NCBI GenBank assembly: GCA_041396685.1 | Contig: JAWKYD010000005.1 | Span: forward strand, 62,001 to 126,000 | Origin: JAUIAI01 sp041396685 | Lineage (GTDB): Bacteria > Pseudomonadota > Gammaproteobacteria > Burkholderiales > Burkholderiaceae_E | Direction: 5' to 3' | Length of the DNA stretch: 64,000 nucleotides | In this document: piece by piece, positions 1-9,511 of the stretch | How positions within the stretch are numbered: the first letter of the stretch is position 1 | How the letters are laid out: every line of letters begins with the position of its first letter | Position numbers and translations under genes: made by a program | Notes under the pieces: model-generated | What the model was told of the DNA's origin: nothing | The model's input: the letters and a program-made list of their open reading frames with translations, nothing else | The model's database searches: none

Positions 1-1
1 A

Positions 2-979
2 ACGAACTTCATTCGGCATTGCACCCGCGCCCTCGCGGGGTTTGCAGCGGCGGCCACCGTCTCGGCGGCAATCGCCGCCGACTGGCCTGCGGACACGGTC
101 CACATCGTGGTGCCCTGGCGCGCGGGTGGCGGCACCGACCTGATCGCGCGCGGCATCGGCGCCGCGCTGGAGAAGCAAACCGGTGGCAAGGCGGTGGTCG
201 TCGACAACATTACCAGCGGCGCCGGCAATGCCGCCCACATGGCCGTCAAGGATGCGGCCCCGGACGGCCTGACGATGTTGTTGAACGGCTCGAGCGACCT
301 GAACACGCCCGTGATCTTCCGTGACACGCCTTACAAGCTCGAAGACTTCGCCTGCGTGGGTGGTGTCTACTCGACGCCGACCTGGGTTTTGGCCAATGCC
401 GAGCAGGGTTTCGGCGACCTCGGCGACTTCATCAAGAAAGCGCGCGAAAAGCCCGGTGTGCTCACCGTGGGTGTGGGCAGCTTCATCAGCGCCCACTATG
501 TGATGGCCAAAGCCATCGCCGGCCGAAACGATCTGAATGTGCGCTTCATCCCGTTCGATGGCGGTGGCCCCTTGCTCAAGGCCATTCTCGCCAACCAGGT
601 GACGATCGGCGTGATCCACTCGCCGATCCTGCTCAACGAGATCAAGGCCGGCAAGGTCGATGTACTCGCGACCGGGGGCGACCTCAGCGGCATCAACTAT
701 CCGCCGGTACGCAGCACCAAGCACATCAAGGAGTGGAACACCCCTACCGACATCGGCGTGATCCGCGGCCTGTTCGTGCCGAAATCGACGCCGCCCGAGA
801 TTCTGGCGCAAGCCGAGGCCGCGCTCGAGAAGGCGGCCAAGAGCGAGGAGTTCGCGACCTTCGCCGACAAGTTCGGCTTCGCGCCGATCTGGATGAACAG
901 CAGGGAGTACTGCGCGTTCATGCAGAAGGAGAACGCCGAGTATCGCCAGATCAAGAAGGAGTTCATCGACCCGAAGTAA
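2..979 (+). CDS. Bug/TctC-family periplasmic solute receptor (5' partial)
   Basis: The reading frame is open from the first bases of the window, so the start codon lies just upstream. About 325 residues are present. The first ~33 visible residues look like the end of a Sec signal peptide: Arg-containing, then an Ala-rich hydrophobic stretch ending near AAIAADWP. The mature start VHIVVPWRAGGGTD is the typical Bug/TctC opening, where a Gly-rich loop binds the carboxylate ligand. Family members are periplasmic receptors for di- or tricarboxylates or aromatic acids, usually feeding a TctAB carrier. No TctAB gene is in the window. The ligand cannot be read from sequence. Confidence 0.9.
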   Translation, partial: TNFIRHCTRALAGFAAAATVSAAIAADWPADTVHIVVPWRAGGGTDLIARGIGAALEKQTGGKAVVVDNITSGAGNAAHMAVKDAAPDGLTMLLNGSSDLNTPVIFRDTPYKLEDFACVGGVYSTPTWVLANAEQGFGDLGDFIKKAREKPGVLTVGVGSFISAHYVMAKAIAGRNDLNVRFIPFDGGGPLLKAILANQVTIGVIHSPILLNEIKAGKVDVLATGGDLSGINYPPVRSTKHIKEWNTPTDIGVIRGLFVPKSTPPEILAQAEAALEKAAKSEEFATFADKFGFAPIWMNSREYCAFMQKENAEYRQIKKEFIDPK

Positions 980-1001
980 CCCACCTGCCATGACCCGGAT
1001 C

Positions 1002-1030
1002 GACCCGGCGAGTACCGACTCGGTCGGGTC
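1002..1030 (+). terminator. Possible terminator hairpin after the TctC gene
   Basis: Starting 22 bases after the TctC stop there is a near-perfect inverted repeat. GACCCG and CGAGT on the left pair with ACTCG and CGGGTC on the right around a short ACCG loop. The following bases are ACTTTC, a weak T stretch only, so an intrinsic terminator is possible but not certain. Confidence 0.45.
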
Positions 1031-1066
1031 ACTTTCAATCGCCTCTCTCACTGAACAGGGCCAACG

Positions 1067-2527
1067 ATGAGTCCGTCGAACCTGCTCATCATCATGTCCG
1101 ATGAGCACAATCCGAAATTCCTCGGCTGCAGAGGCCACGCGATCGTCAAAACGCCGAACATCGACCGCCTGGCATCACGGGGCGTCCGGTTCGACGCTGC
1201 CTATACCCCCAGCCCCGTCTGCGTGCCCGCACGTGCCGCCTTCGCCACCGGCAAGTACGTGCATCAGATCGGCGCCTGGGACAACGCGATCCCGTTCACC
1301 GGCGCGATGCCGAGCTGGCATTCGCTGCTGCGCGAACGCGGCCACCGGACCGTCTCGATCGGCAAGCTGCACTTTCGCTCGGCCGAAGACGACAACGGCT
1401 TCAGCGAAGAACAGATCGGCATGCACATCATCGACGGCCAGGGCGATCTGCTCGGTCTGATACGCGACGAGGACATGCCCAAGCGCGGCAGCGCATACAA
1501 GATGGCGACGCTCGCCGGTCCTGGTGAATCGATGTACACGACCTACGATCGTGACATCACGGCGCGTGCGCAGGTCTGGCTACGCGAACAGGCGCCAAGT
1601 TACACCGACAAGCCCTGGGTGCTGTTCGTGTCGCTGGTGTGCCCGCACTTCCCGCTGACCGCGCCGCCCGAACACTTCTACCGCTACTACGATCAGGATT
1701 TGCCGCTGCCACTGCTGTACGAGCAACGTCACGAGGGTCAGCACCCGTACATCGAGGACTACCGGCGCTCGTTCGCCTATGACGAGTTCTTCAAGTCGGC
1801 GGAGATGGTCAAGCGCGCGCAGGCCGGCTACCTCGGACTTTGCAGCTTCCTGGATGAGAACATCGGCAAGATTCTCGCCGCTCTGGACGACACCGGTCTG
1901 GCCGCGAACACGCGTGTCGTCTACACCAGCGATCACGGCGACAACGCGGGGGCGCGAGGCTTATGGGGCAAATCGACGATGTACGACGACGCGGCCGGCA
2001 TTCCGCTGGTGGTCGCCGGGCCTGAGATACCTGGCGGCCGCGTCGTGGACACCCCGGTGAACATGATCGACCTCTATCCGTTCATCATGCGCTGCGCAGG
2101 CGAGCAGGACGCGCAGACGGTAACGGCCGAACACCCCGGAGGCGACATCGAACGGATCATCGCGGGCGCCGATGAGCAACGCGCCGTGTTCAGCGAGTAT
2201 CACGGCATGGGCTCGAAGTCCGCCGCCTACATGATCCGCAAGGGCCGCCACAAGCTCGTCTATTACAGCCACTATCCGCCGCAATTGTTCGATCTGTCGA
2301 ACGACCCCGACGAAAAGACCGATCTGGCGGCAAGCCCCGATTCCCAGGCGGTTCTGAATGACCTCGAGGCCGAGTTGTTTCGTGTCTGCGACCCGGCCGC
2401 CGTCGACCGCGCCGCGCGCGCGGCGCAGGCCGCGCTGCTGGCGGCGAGCGGCGGCAGATCCGCCGTGATCGCGCGTGGCGACCTGGGCTTCAGCGTGCCC
2501 CCCGGGGTGAAACCGCAGTTCGACTGA
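1067..2527 (+). CDS. Cys-type sulfatase (alkaline phosphatase superfamily)
   Basis: This 486-aa protein hydrolyses a sulfate ester or a related phosphate/phosphonate ester. The sulfatase signature C-x-P-x-R is CVPAR at residues 52-56; Cys52 would be converted to formylglycine. The N-terminal metal motif MSDEH (10-14) and the later TSDHGDN segment supply calcium ligands. The start is supported by AGGG about 7 bases upstream. No signal peptide is evident, so a cytoplasmic enzyme is likely, as for choline-sulfatase-type members. A paralogous sulfatase follows 147 bases downstream. No formylglycine-generating enzyme is in the window. The substrate is unknown. Confidence 0.93.
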   Translation: MSPSNLLIIMSDEHNPKFLGCRGHAIVKTPNIDRLASRGVRFDAAYTPSPVCVPARAAFATGKYVHQIGAWDNAIPFTGAMPSWHSLLRERGHRTVSIGKLHFRSAEDDNGFSEEQIGMHIIDGQGDLLGLIRDEDMPKRGSAYKMATLAGPGESMYTTYDRDITARAQVWLREQAPSYTDKPWVLFVSLVCPHFPLTAPPEHFYRYYDQDLPLPLLYEQRHEGQHPYIEDYRRSFAYDEFFKSAEMVKRAQAGYLGLCSFLDENIGKILAALDDTGLAANTRVVYTSDHGDNAGARGLWGKSTMYDDAAGIPLVVAGPEIPGGRVVDTPVNMIDLYPFIMRCAGEQDAQTVTAEHPGGDIERIIAGADEQRAVFSEYHGMGSKSAAYMIRKGRHKLVYYSHYPPQLFDLSNDPDEKTDLAASPDSQAVLNDLEAELFRVCDPAAVDRAARAAQAALLAASGGRSAVIARGDLGFSVPPGVKPQFD

Positions 2528-2674
2528 CCCCGGCAAATGCCGGGCCGAAGCACGGAACGCGCCGAACGCGGTCGCCAGCACGCAGCCCGTCCGGAAGGAA
2601 CCACGGAGACGCTGATCTGTTCGCCACGCGCATCGCGCGAATGGATGAGCGTCTCCCTAACGAAGCCCATGGCC

Positions 2675-4126
2675 ATGAAGCCCCGCAACACCATCGTCAT
2701 CATGTCGGACGAGCACGACCCCCGTTTCATGGGCGCGTCGGGCCATCCGCGCGTGAAGACGCCGCATCTCGATGCACTGGCGGCGCGAGGCGTGCGTTTC
2801 ACCGACGCCTACACGCCCTGTCCGATCTGCGTGCCCGCCCGCGCGGCGTTCGCCACCGGCCAGCACGTGCATCGCATCCGCCACTGGGACAATGCGATGC
2901 CCTACACGGGCTCGATTCGCGGTTGGGGGCACGTGCTCCAGGAGCACGGCCACCGGGTCGAGTCGATCGGCAAACTGCATTACCGCCACGCGGAAGATCC
3001 TGCCGGATTCGACATCGAACACATCCCGATGAATGTCGTCGACGGCGTGGGCATGGTGTGGGGATCGATCCGAAATCCCCTGCCACCGGCGCCCGCAGGA
3101 CGCATGCTCGGGCCGGACATCGGCCCAGGCGAATCCTCCTATACCCAATATGACCGATCGATCGCCGATCACGCGGTGCAGTGGCTGCAGGATGCTGCCG
3201 CCCGCGACGAGGACAAGCCCTGGATGCTCTACGTCGGCTTCGTGGCGCCGCACTTCCCGCTGGTGGCACCGCCGGAGTTCTTTTCCTTGTATTCGCCCGA
3301 CGAGATGCCGCGCTCGAAGCTGCTGCCCGAGGACGGATACCCCCATCATCCGTGGGTGGCCGAGCACAGCAAGTTCTGGCCGCACGACACCCGCTTCAAG
3401 GACGAACACGAACGGCGTCTCGCGATCGCCGCTTACCACGCGCTGTGCAGTTGGGTCGATCACAATGTCGGCCGCGTGATCTCGGCGCTCGGGGAGACCG
3501 GCCTCGGCGACAGCACGCGGGTCATCTACACCTCGGATCACGGCGACAACGTCGGTGCACGCGGCCTTTGGGGCAAGTCCAATCTCTACCAGGAGGCCGT
3601 GGCCGTGCCGATGATCATGACCGGCCCCGAGATCGCGCCCGGCGTCTGCCATACACCGACGACGTTGATCGACCTGTTCCCGACCATCATCGAAAGCGTC
3701 GGCCTTGATCCGGCGCCGGAGATGGGCGAGCGGCCGGGGCGCTCACTATTCGCGCTCGCGGCAGGGCCTGCCGATCCCGAGCGAACCATTCTGAGCGAGT
3801 ACCACGCGGTGGGCTGCAACAGCGCCGGTTTCATGCTGCGGCGCGGCCGATGGAAGTTTCACTACTACGTCGGCTTCGCGCCAGAGCTCTTCGATCTCGA
3901 CACCGACCCCGAAGAGACCACCAATCTCGCAGGCAGCCCGGAACACGTCCCGATCGTCGCCGCAATGGAGGCGGCCCTGCGTGAGATCTGCGATCCCGAG
4001 GCCGTCGACCAGCTTGCCAAGGCGGATCAGCAGGCACTGATCGCGCTGCACGGCGGCCGCGAAGGCGCGCTTCGCCTCGGCGCGCCGGGGGCGACGCCGG
4101 CGCCTTCGGATCGAAGGACACTCTGA
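2675..4126 (+). CDS. Second Cys-type sulfatase, tandem paralogue
   Basis: This roughly 483-aa sulfatase is a tandem paralogue of the gene just upstream. From the chosen ATG the two proteins align without gaps: MSDEH at 10-14 and the formylglycine motif CVPAR at 52-56 fall at the same residues. That is why this start is preferred over ATG codons at 2669 and 2645. None of these has a convincing ribosome binding site. The TSDHGDN and GARGLWGKS motifs are conserved. Downstream of the catalytic core the proteins differ, which suggests related but different substrates. A role in the same sulfonated or sulfated compound pathway, fed by the upstream TctC receptor, is an inference. Confidence 0.92.
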   Translation: MKPRNTIVIMSDEHDPRFMGASGHPRVKTPHLDALAARGVRFTDAYTPCPICVPARAAFATGQHVHRIRHWDNAMPYTGSIRGWGHVLQEHGHRVESIGKLHYRHAEDPAGFDIEHIPMNVVDGVGMVWGSIRNPLPPAPAGRMLGPDIGPGESSYTQYDRSIADHAVQWLQDAAARDEDKPWMLYVGFVAPHFPLVAPPEFFSLYSPDEMPRSKLLPEDGYPHHPWVAEHSKFWPHDTRFKDEHERRLAIAAYHALCSWVDHNVGRVISALGETGLGDSTRVIYTSDHGDNVGARGLWGKSNLYQEAVAVPMIMTGPEIAPGVCHTPTTLIDLFPTIIESVGLDPAPEMGERPGRSLFALAAGPADPERTILSEYHAVGCNSAGFMLRRGRWKFHYYVGFAPELFDLDTDPEETTNLAGSPEHVPIVAAMEAALREICDPEAVDQLAKADQQALIALHGGREGALRLGAPGATPAPSDRRTL

Positions 4127-4172
4127 TCATCGAGCCGCGGGCCGAGCGACATGCTCCTGGCGTGGTCTGGGA

Positions 4173-4487
4173 TCACATGTCGAATGCCTGTGCCACCTCC
4201 ACCGTCCCGCCCGCGGCCAGGATAGGACAGCCCTTGGCCTTGGCGATCGCGTCGTCGATGTCGCTTGCCTCCACCAGGCTGTAGCCGCTGGCCGGATTGG
4301 CGCCGCCGTTGTCGACCACGCCGCCGTTGCTCTGGACCGTGAACGACTGACCGACGGGATTGCCGCCGTCGATGAGGGCGGCACCGAGTCCTCCCATCCA
4401 TGTGCCCCAGGCATTCATGACGCGCACCTTCTCGGCATCGTCGGTCGGCACGCTGCCGCCGTGATAGACATACAGAAACTTGGCCAT
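4173..4487 (-). CDS. YCII/DGPF-type small protein
   Basis: This 104-aa protein is encoded divergently from a PucR-type regulator. It starts MAKFLYVYHGG and ends with the EVAQAFDM tail. The layout (short beta strand, helix, then a Gly-rich PILAAGGTVEVA segment) fits the YCII-related/DGPF superfamily of small dimeric alpha-beta proteins. GAGGAA sits about 5 bases before the ATG. The longer open frame upstream is chance antisense to the regulator. Family members are rarely characterised, so no reaction is assigned. Divergence suggests control by the neighbouring regulator. Confidence 0.8.
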   Translation of the reverse strand: MAKFLYVYHGGSVPTDDAEKVRVMNAWGTWMGGLGAALIDGGNPVGQSFTVQSNGGVVDNGGANPASGYSLVEASDIDDAIAKAKGCPILAAGGTVEVAQAFDM

Positions 4488-4661
4488 GTCGATTCCTCGT
4501 CGATCGTTGAACCGGCACCTGCAGATGCTCGATCGGGAGCGTTGCTGCTTGCCGGCGGCACCGCGACATGCAGTGCGCTTTTGTAGAATATGCACAGCAC
4601 ACCGCGCAGTCACTGGCGACATTGGCCTACTTTTCGGAGTGTCCATTGTGAAACCCTCACA

Positions 4662-5984
4662 GTGACCGATCACGACTACACGAGCTACGAATTGGCCGAC
4701 GCGCGCGCGCGTCTGATTCGCGCGGTTCGCGTGGAACCCATGGTGGCCTGCCTTCGTGAAGCGCTGCCAGCGCTGGATCGGGAACTCGCCGAGACCGTGC
4801 TTGCCCGCATCCCGGCGTTTCGTGCATCGGGCAATCCCGATGTGCTCGCGCAGCTCGGCGAGCACGGCCCGCGGCACGGCCGCGAAATCCTGCGGCTTCT
4901 CGAGGGCGGCGCGGTGGCGCCCTTCGACTTCGTGCACGCGCACGCGCGCCTGCGTGCCGAACAGCGCTTTCCCCTGGATGCCATGCTGCATGCCTATCGC
5001 TGCGGTCACCGCGTCACCAGTCGCTGGCTGCTCAGTGCTCTGCAACGAACCGAGCCGACGGCTTCGGCCGAGGCGGGGCAGGCGCTGGCCGACTTCGCGC
5101 TCGCCTACACCGACGCCATCAGCACGGTCGCGTCGCATGCCTACGCCGGCCGCGTCCGCGAGCTGACCGAAGCCGCAGTCGATCGGCGCACGGCGCTGAT
5201 GAACCTGCTGCTCGAGGGCTACGACGAGGCCGACGCGCGCCTGGCAGGCATGCTGCGTGCGGCAGGCCTGCACGACGACAAGCTCGACTACTGCGTGGTC
5301 GCGGCGGTCCCGGTCGAACGCGCCGAGATGGCCAATCCCGAGCGCGCCAGGCGACTGGCCGATGCACTCGAGACTCTGGTGAGCAACGACGGCATTCGCG
5401 CGCTCACGGACGTACGCGACGACATCGTCGCGGCCATCTGTTTCGCCCCCCGCCGTGCATCCGGTTTCAGCATGCCATCGCCGCCGCTGGCGCCGCGCCT
5501 TTCACGCGCGCTGGCCGGCGCCGGCCCGTCTGTGCTGATCGGCATCGGCGATGCGGTGCCGGCCAGCGCTCGGATCCCGGGCGCCTATCGACAAGCACGC
5601 ATCGCGCTGGAACTGGCCGATGTCGGTCGCCGCGTGGTCGCAATCGCCGACCTGCCCCTGCCGATGTTGGCCGTGCATCTTGCCGGCGAGCCGCTGCGCG
5701 AGCTGCTGCCCGCCTGGTCCGAACGCCTGCGAGCCGCCGACACGGACGCCGGCGGTGCCCTGTCGGCTTCGCTCATGGCCTATGCCGCCGCCGACATGAA
5801 TGCCATGAAAGCGGCTGCCCGGCTGGCGATCCACCCGAACACGCTCACAGCGAGGCTGGCGCGAATCCGGGAACTGACCGGAATGGATCCCCGTCGCTAC
5901 CAGCCGCTGGGCGAGATGCTCGTGGCTATCCAGTGCTGGCCGGCCGGTATCGGTTATCGTGCGGCAGCGCGCGCCGATGCTTGA
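4662..5984 (+). CDS. PucR/CdaR-type transcriptional regulator
   Basis: This is a protein of about 440 aa. The N-terminal ~170 residues (for example DFVHAHARLRAEQRFPLDAML) resemble the RsbRD/PucR-associated helical sensor domain. The middle region resembles the GGDEF-like CdaR domain. The C-terminus carries a PucR helix-turn-helix (MKAAARLAIHPNTLTARLARI, then TGMDPRRYQPL). Such regulators usually activate catabolic genes in response to a metabolite. GTG 4662 is chosen because residues before it look random; ATG 4590 is the alternative. The 174-base gap to the divergent YCII gene should hold both promoters. The GST-PhyH-MFS operon downstream on the same strand is a plausible target. Confidence 0.85.
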   Translation: MTDHDYTSYELADARARLIRAVRVEPMVACLREALPALDRELAETVLARIPAFRASGNPDVLAQLGEHGPRHGREILRLLEGGAVAPFDFVHAHARLRAEQRFPLDAMLHAYRCGHRVTSRWLLSALQRTEPTASAEAGQALADFALAYTDAISTVASHAYAGRVRELTEAAVDRRTALMNLLLEGYDEADARLAGMLRAAGLHDDKLDYCVVAAVPVERAEMANPERARRLADALETLVSNDGIRALTDVRDDIVAAICFAPRRASGFSMPSPPLAPRLSRALAGAGPSVLIGIGDAVPASARIPGAYRQARIALELADVGRRVVAIADLPLPMLAVHLAGEPLRELLPAWSERLRAADTDAGGALSASLMAYAAADMNAMKAAARLAIHPNTLTARLARIRELTGMDPRRYQPLGEMLVAIQCWPAGIGYRAAARADA

Positions 5985-6046
5985 TGCGGCCGGACGGCAT
6001 CCGGCAGGCGCCGATGATCGAGCGACCCGCATTCAGGAGGACGACG

Positions 6047-6772
6047 ATGAATGGCTACCGACTCTACTACTGGCCGATGATCCAGGGCCGCGGCGAGTTC
6101 GTGCGCCTGGCGCTCGAAGACGCGGGCGCCGACTATGCGGACGTCGCGCGACTCGACGGCGCCGATGCCGGCATCGGCGCCATGCGGGCGCTGCTCGAAT
6201 CTCCCCGCCGCCCCAGTCTGGCGCCGCCCTTTCTCGCCGATGGCGATTTGCTGATCGGCCAGACCACGAACATCCTGCTGGCGCTCGGCCCCGCGCTGGG
6301 CCTGGCGCCGCGCGCGCAGCGCGATCGACTGTGGGTGCATCAACTCGATCTGACGGTGGCGGACTTCGTCAACGAGATCCACGATACCCATCATCCGCTG
6401 GCTGTGTCGCTCTACTACGACGACCAGAGGCCCGAGGCCAGACGACGCGCGCAGATCTTCCTCGCCGAACGTCTGCCGAAGTTCCTCGGCTATTTCGAGC
6501 GGGTGGCCGCGGCCAACCGCTCGCGCGGCCCATGGTTGGTCGGTGCACGGATCAGCACGGCCGATCTGTCGGTGTTCCAGGTGATCAGCGGCCTGCGCTA
6601 TGCGTTTCCGACCGCGATGGCCGCCGGCGAGGCGCACTGGCCGCGCCTGCTCGCCCTGCATGCGGCGGTTGCCGAACGGCCTCGACTCGCCGCCTATCTG
6701 GCGTCGCCACGGCGCATCGCCTTCAACGAACAGGGCATCTTCCGGCACTATCCGGAACTGGACCAATCCTGA
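6047..6772 (+). CDS. Glutathione S-transferase family protein
   Basis: The protein has about 241 aa. It starts MNGYRLYYWPMIQGRGEF, a thioredoxin-fold N-terminus with the conserved Tyr and G-R-G-E-x-V-R-L helix of Pi/Sigma-like GSTs. A helical C-terminal domain follows (AARISTADLSVF-type core). The ATG is fixed by AGGAGG at 6035-6040, six bases upstream. It begins a three-gene run with a PhyH dioxygenase and an MFS carrier. Catabolic GSTs conjugate or isomerise electrophilic intermediates with glutathione; the substrate here is unknown. Confidence 0.9.
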   Translation: MNGYRLYYWPMIQGRGEFVRLALEDAGADYADVARLDGADAGIGAMRALLESPRRPSLAPPFLADGDLLIGQTTNILLALGPALGLAPRAQRDRLWVHQLDLTVADFVNEIHDTHHPLAVSLYYDDQRPEARRRAQIFLAERLPKFLGYFERVAAANRSRGPWLVGARISTADLSVFQVISGLRYAFPTAMAAGEAHWPRLLALHAAVAERPRLAAYLASPRRIAFNEQGIFRHYPELDQS

Positions 6773-6818
6773 CGCCTGGAAAACGGCGGCCGCAACCCGC
6801 CCGCCACGGAGACAAACA

Positions 6819-7646
6819 ATGAGACTCGATGCCGCTGCCGTCGATCAGTTCCGCACGCGCGGTTACTTCAGCCCGGTGGACGTTCTGGAGCCGGCCGAGG
6901 TCGCCGGCCTGCGCCGGCAGCTGCAGGCGGCCGAGGCCGCCCAGGGAGGCAAGCTGCACGGCACGCACCGCATCCGCGCCTATCTGCCGTTTCGCTGGGT
7001 CTACGATCTGATTCACGATCCGCGCGTGCTCGACCCGGTCGAGCAGTTGATCGGTCCGGACATCCTCTGCTGGAACGTGTTCTTCTGGATCAAGGAACCC
7101 GGCTCCAAGAGCTTCATCTCCTGGCACCAGGACACCACCTACTGGGGGCTGTCCAGCGACAAGGTCGTCACCGCCTGGCTGGCCCTGTCCGAGGCCAGCG
7201 AACGTAGTGGGTGCATGCGCGTGATGCCTGGCACGCATCGCGGTGAGGTGCTCGCACACGAAGACACCTTCGACGAGCACAATCTGCTCACCCGCGGCCA
7301 GTCGATCGTTGCCGGCATCGACGAAGCGCGCGCCGTCTCGATGCCACTGGCGGCCGGACAGATGTCGATGCACAACTACCGGCTCGCCCATGCGTCCGGC
7401 CCCAACCACGGTGACGACCGCCGTATCGGCGTGTCGATGCACTTCATGCCGCCCGACACGCGCCAGATCGTGGGCGACTGGGACGCCGCGGTGCTGGTGC
7501 GCGGACGCGACGGCTACGGTCACTTCGAATCCGTGCCCGAACCGGACGGCGATCTCGACCCCACGGCCATGGCCTTCCACAAGCGGCTGATCGATTCCAC
7601 CCTGAAGGTGCTCTATCACGGTGCCGCGCAGGGCCCGCGGACGTGA
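6819..7646 (+). CDS. Phytanoyl-CoA dioxygenase (PhyH) family oxygenase
   Basis: This 275-aa Fe(II)/2-oxoglutarate-type oxygenase has the facial-triad motif WHQDT with His103 and Asp105. The distal His lies in LAHASGPN (about His191), followed by an Arg-rich RRIGVSMHF segment for the cosubstrate. Members hydroxylate lipids, antibiotics or small organic acids. ATG 6819 follows GGAGAC, and the gene stops within the GTGA overlap with the MFS gene, so the two are translationally coupled. Together with the GST and carrier this looks like uptake plus oxidation of one compound. The substrate is not predictable. Confidence 0.9.
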   Translation: MRLDAAAVDQFRTRGYFSPVDVLEPAEVAGLRRQLQAAEAAQGGKLHGTHRIRAYLPFRWVYDLIHDPRVLDPVEQLIGPDILCWNVFFWIKEPGSKSFISWHQDTTYWGLSSDKVVTAWLALSEASERSGCMRVMPGTHRGEVLAHEDTFDEHNLLTRGQSIVAGIDEARAVSMPLAAGQMSMHNYRLAHASGPNHGDDRRIGVSMHFMPPDTRQIVGDWDAAVLVRGRDGYGHFESVPEPDGDLDPTAMAFHKRLIDSTLKVLYHGAAQGPRT

Positions 7647-8968
7647 CCACGCGCCCCGTTCCGGCCTGGGCAGACCGACTGCCGTTCTACTACGGCTGGG
7701 TGGTGATCGCGATCGCGTTCATCACGATGGCCATCGGTGTCAACGCGCGCACCGCGTTCTCGCTGCTCTACCCGCCGATCCTCGAGGAGTTCGGCTGGAG
7801 CCGGGGCGTGACCGCGGCGGCATTCTCGCTTGGTTTTTTCGCATCGGCCGCCTACGCGCCCTTGATCGGCACGATGATGGACCGCTGGGGTCCGCGCTTC
7901 GTGATTTCGGTGTCGGCCGTTTCGGTCGCCGTCGGGCTGGCGCTGACCACCGTCATCGCCGAGCCCTGGCAGCTCTATGCCACCCTGGGCGTGCTGGTGG
8001 TTGGCGGCAGCCTCGGCATGGCCTACACCGGCCACGGTTCTTTCGTACCGCGCTGGTTCGAACGCAAACGCGGTCTGGCGGTCGGCATCGCCTTCTCGGG
8101 CGTCGGGCTCGGCGCCATGGCCATGTTCCCGTGGATGCAGGCGCTGATCGACGGCGGGGGCTGGCGCACGGCGTGCTGGTCGGTGGCCTTGTTGGTGCTC
8201 GTGGTGGTGCTGCCACTGAACATGCTGTTCCAGCGCCAGGACCCCGCCGAGCTCGGCCTGCGCCCCGATGGCGATGTCGCACCGGCGCCGGCGCCGGCCG
8301 GTCAGGCGCCGGCGGTTCCGGCCAATGTGGTCGACCGCGCCTGGGTCGCCACCGAGTGGACGCTCGCGCGTGCGATGCGCACCGCGCGCTTCTGGTGGCT
8401 GGCCGGCGGTTTCATCTCGGGCATGTTCACCTGGTATCTGGTCATGGTGCACCAGACCCAGTTCCTGATCGACATCGGCGTCTCGCGCGAGCGCGCGGCC
8501 ATGGCGCTGGGCGTGGTGCCCTTGTTCGGGGTCATCGGCCAGATCGGCTTCGGCCACCTGTCGGACCGCATCGGGCGCGAGTGGGGCTGGACCATCGGTT
8601 GCCTGGGTTTCGTGATCTGCTACGGCACGCTGCTGCTGATGAAATCGCACACCGGCATGCCGCTGCTCGCCCTGATGGTGATCTCGCAGGGCGTGCTCGG
8701 CTACGCGATGACGCCCAACTACGGGTCGATTCCGGCCGAGATCTTCCAGGGCTCGCACTATGGCTCGATCTTCGGCTGGCTCAGCGTGAGCACCGCGGTC
8801 GGCGCATCGGCCGGGCCATGGATCGGCGGCGTCATCTACGACGAGACCGGCAGCTACGACATGGCGTTCGCGCTGGGTCTGGTGGCCGCGGTGTTGTCGA
8901 GTGCATGCATCTGGATGGCTTCGCCGCGCAAGGTGCGCAGCGTCGCCGGGCGCATCGGGCGGGGGTGA
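7643..8968 (+). CDS. MFS transporter
   Basis: This is a 441-aa, about 12-helix inner-membrane carrier. After the first helices it has the MFS motif A-like segment GTMMDRWGPRF. A second half-repeat (GHLSDRIGREWG) follows a long cytoplasmic loop rich in Ala and Pro (about residues 210-230). The sequence style matches the oxalate/formate-antiporter and monocarboxylate-like MFS branch, which moves organic anions. It starts with GTG, overlapping the stop of the PhyH gene by 4 bases. It probably imports the substrate of the upstream enzymes. Confidence 0.92.
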   Translation: MTTRPVPAWADRLPFYYGWVVIAIAFITMAIGVNARTAFSLLYPPILEEFGWSRGVTAAAFSLGFFASAAYAPLIGTMMDRWGPRFVISVSAVSVAVGLALTTVIAEPWQLYATLGVLVVGGSLGMAYTGHGSFVPRWFERKRGLAVGIAFSGVGLGAMAMFPWMQALIDGGGWRTACWSVALLVLVVVLPLNMLFQRQDPAELGLRPDGDVAPAPAPAGQAPAVPANVVDRAWVATEWTLARAMRTARFWWLAGGFISGMFTWYLVMVHQTQFLIDIGVSRERAAMALGVVPLFGVIGQIGFGHLSDRIGREWGWTIGCLGFVICYGTLLLMKSHTGMPLLALMVISQGVLGYAMTPNYGSIPAEIFQGSHYGSIFGWLSVSTAVGASAGPWIGGVIYDETGSYDMAFALGLVAAVLSSACIWMASPRKVRSVAGRIGRG

Positions 8969-9034
8969 TCGCGACGCCGCTGCGGCCACCAATGGCGCGT
9001 GCTACGCCAGGTGGCGGATGCAGCGGCGCGTCCC

Positions 9035-9436
9035 CTACCCCTTGTCGAACACCTCGTCCACCGGCAGTTGCAGCGCATTGGCCAGGTGATTCGTGCGCGC
9101 GGCCAGCGTCACGATCCTGATGAACTCCGAATACTGCTCGTCGGTCATGCCATGGCCGCGCGCGGCGGCCGTGTGCGAGTGCACGCAGTAGGTGCAGCTG
9201 TTGGCCACCGACACCGCCATGTAGAGCATCTCCTTGACCATCGGCGGCAACGACGACGGCGTGGCCATGATCTCCTTGATGTCGGTCCAGGTGCGCTCCA
9301 GCAGCGCCGGGTCGTAAGCCAGATAGCGCCACAGGTTGTTCACGTAGTCGGTACCGCGCGTGGCGCGGATATCGTCGAAGACGGCCTTGACGCGCGGATC
9401 GGCTTCCGGGTTCGCGGGGGGCGTGATCGTGGACAT
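9035..9436 (-). CDS. AhpD-like carboxymuconolactone decarboxylase family protein
   Basis: This 133-aa helical protein has the AhpD-type redox motif C-x-x-C-x-x-x-H: CTYCVHSH with Cys81, Cys84 and His88. Such proteins act either as AhpD-like thiol peroxidase/adaptor proteins or, without the Cys pair, as gamma-carboxymuconolactone decarboxylases. The intact Cys pair favours a redox role. It lies downstream of, and on the same strand as, the large FAD/Fe-S dehydrogenase, with a 75-base gap, so the two may be cotranscribed. Confidence 0.9.
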   Translation of the reverse strand: MSTITPPANPEADPRVKAVFDDIRATRGTDYVNNLWRYLAYDPALLERTWTDIKEIMATPSSLPPMVKEMLYMAVSVANSCTYCVHSHTAAARGHGMTDEQYSEFIRIVTLAARTNHLANALQLPVDEVFDKG

Positions 9437-9511
9437 GCTCGAATCTCCAGTTCGAAAGGCGTTCGTGACGCGGATTCCGCCGGCGGCCGCAACGGCTCAC
9501 CGGCCCATGGT

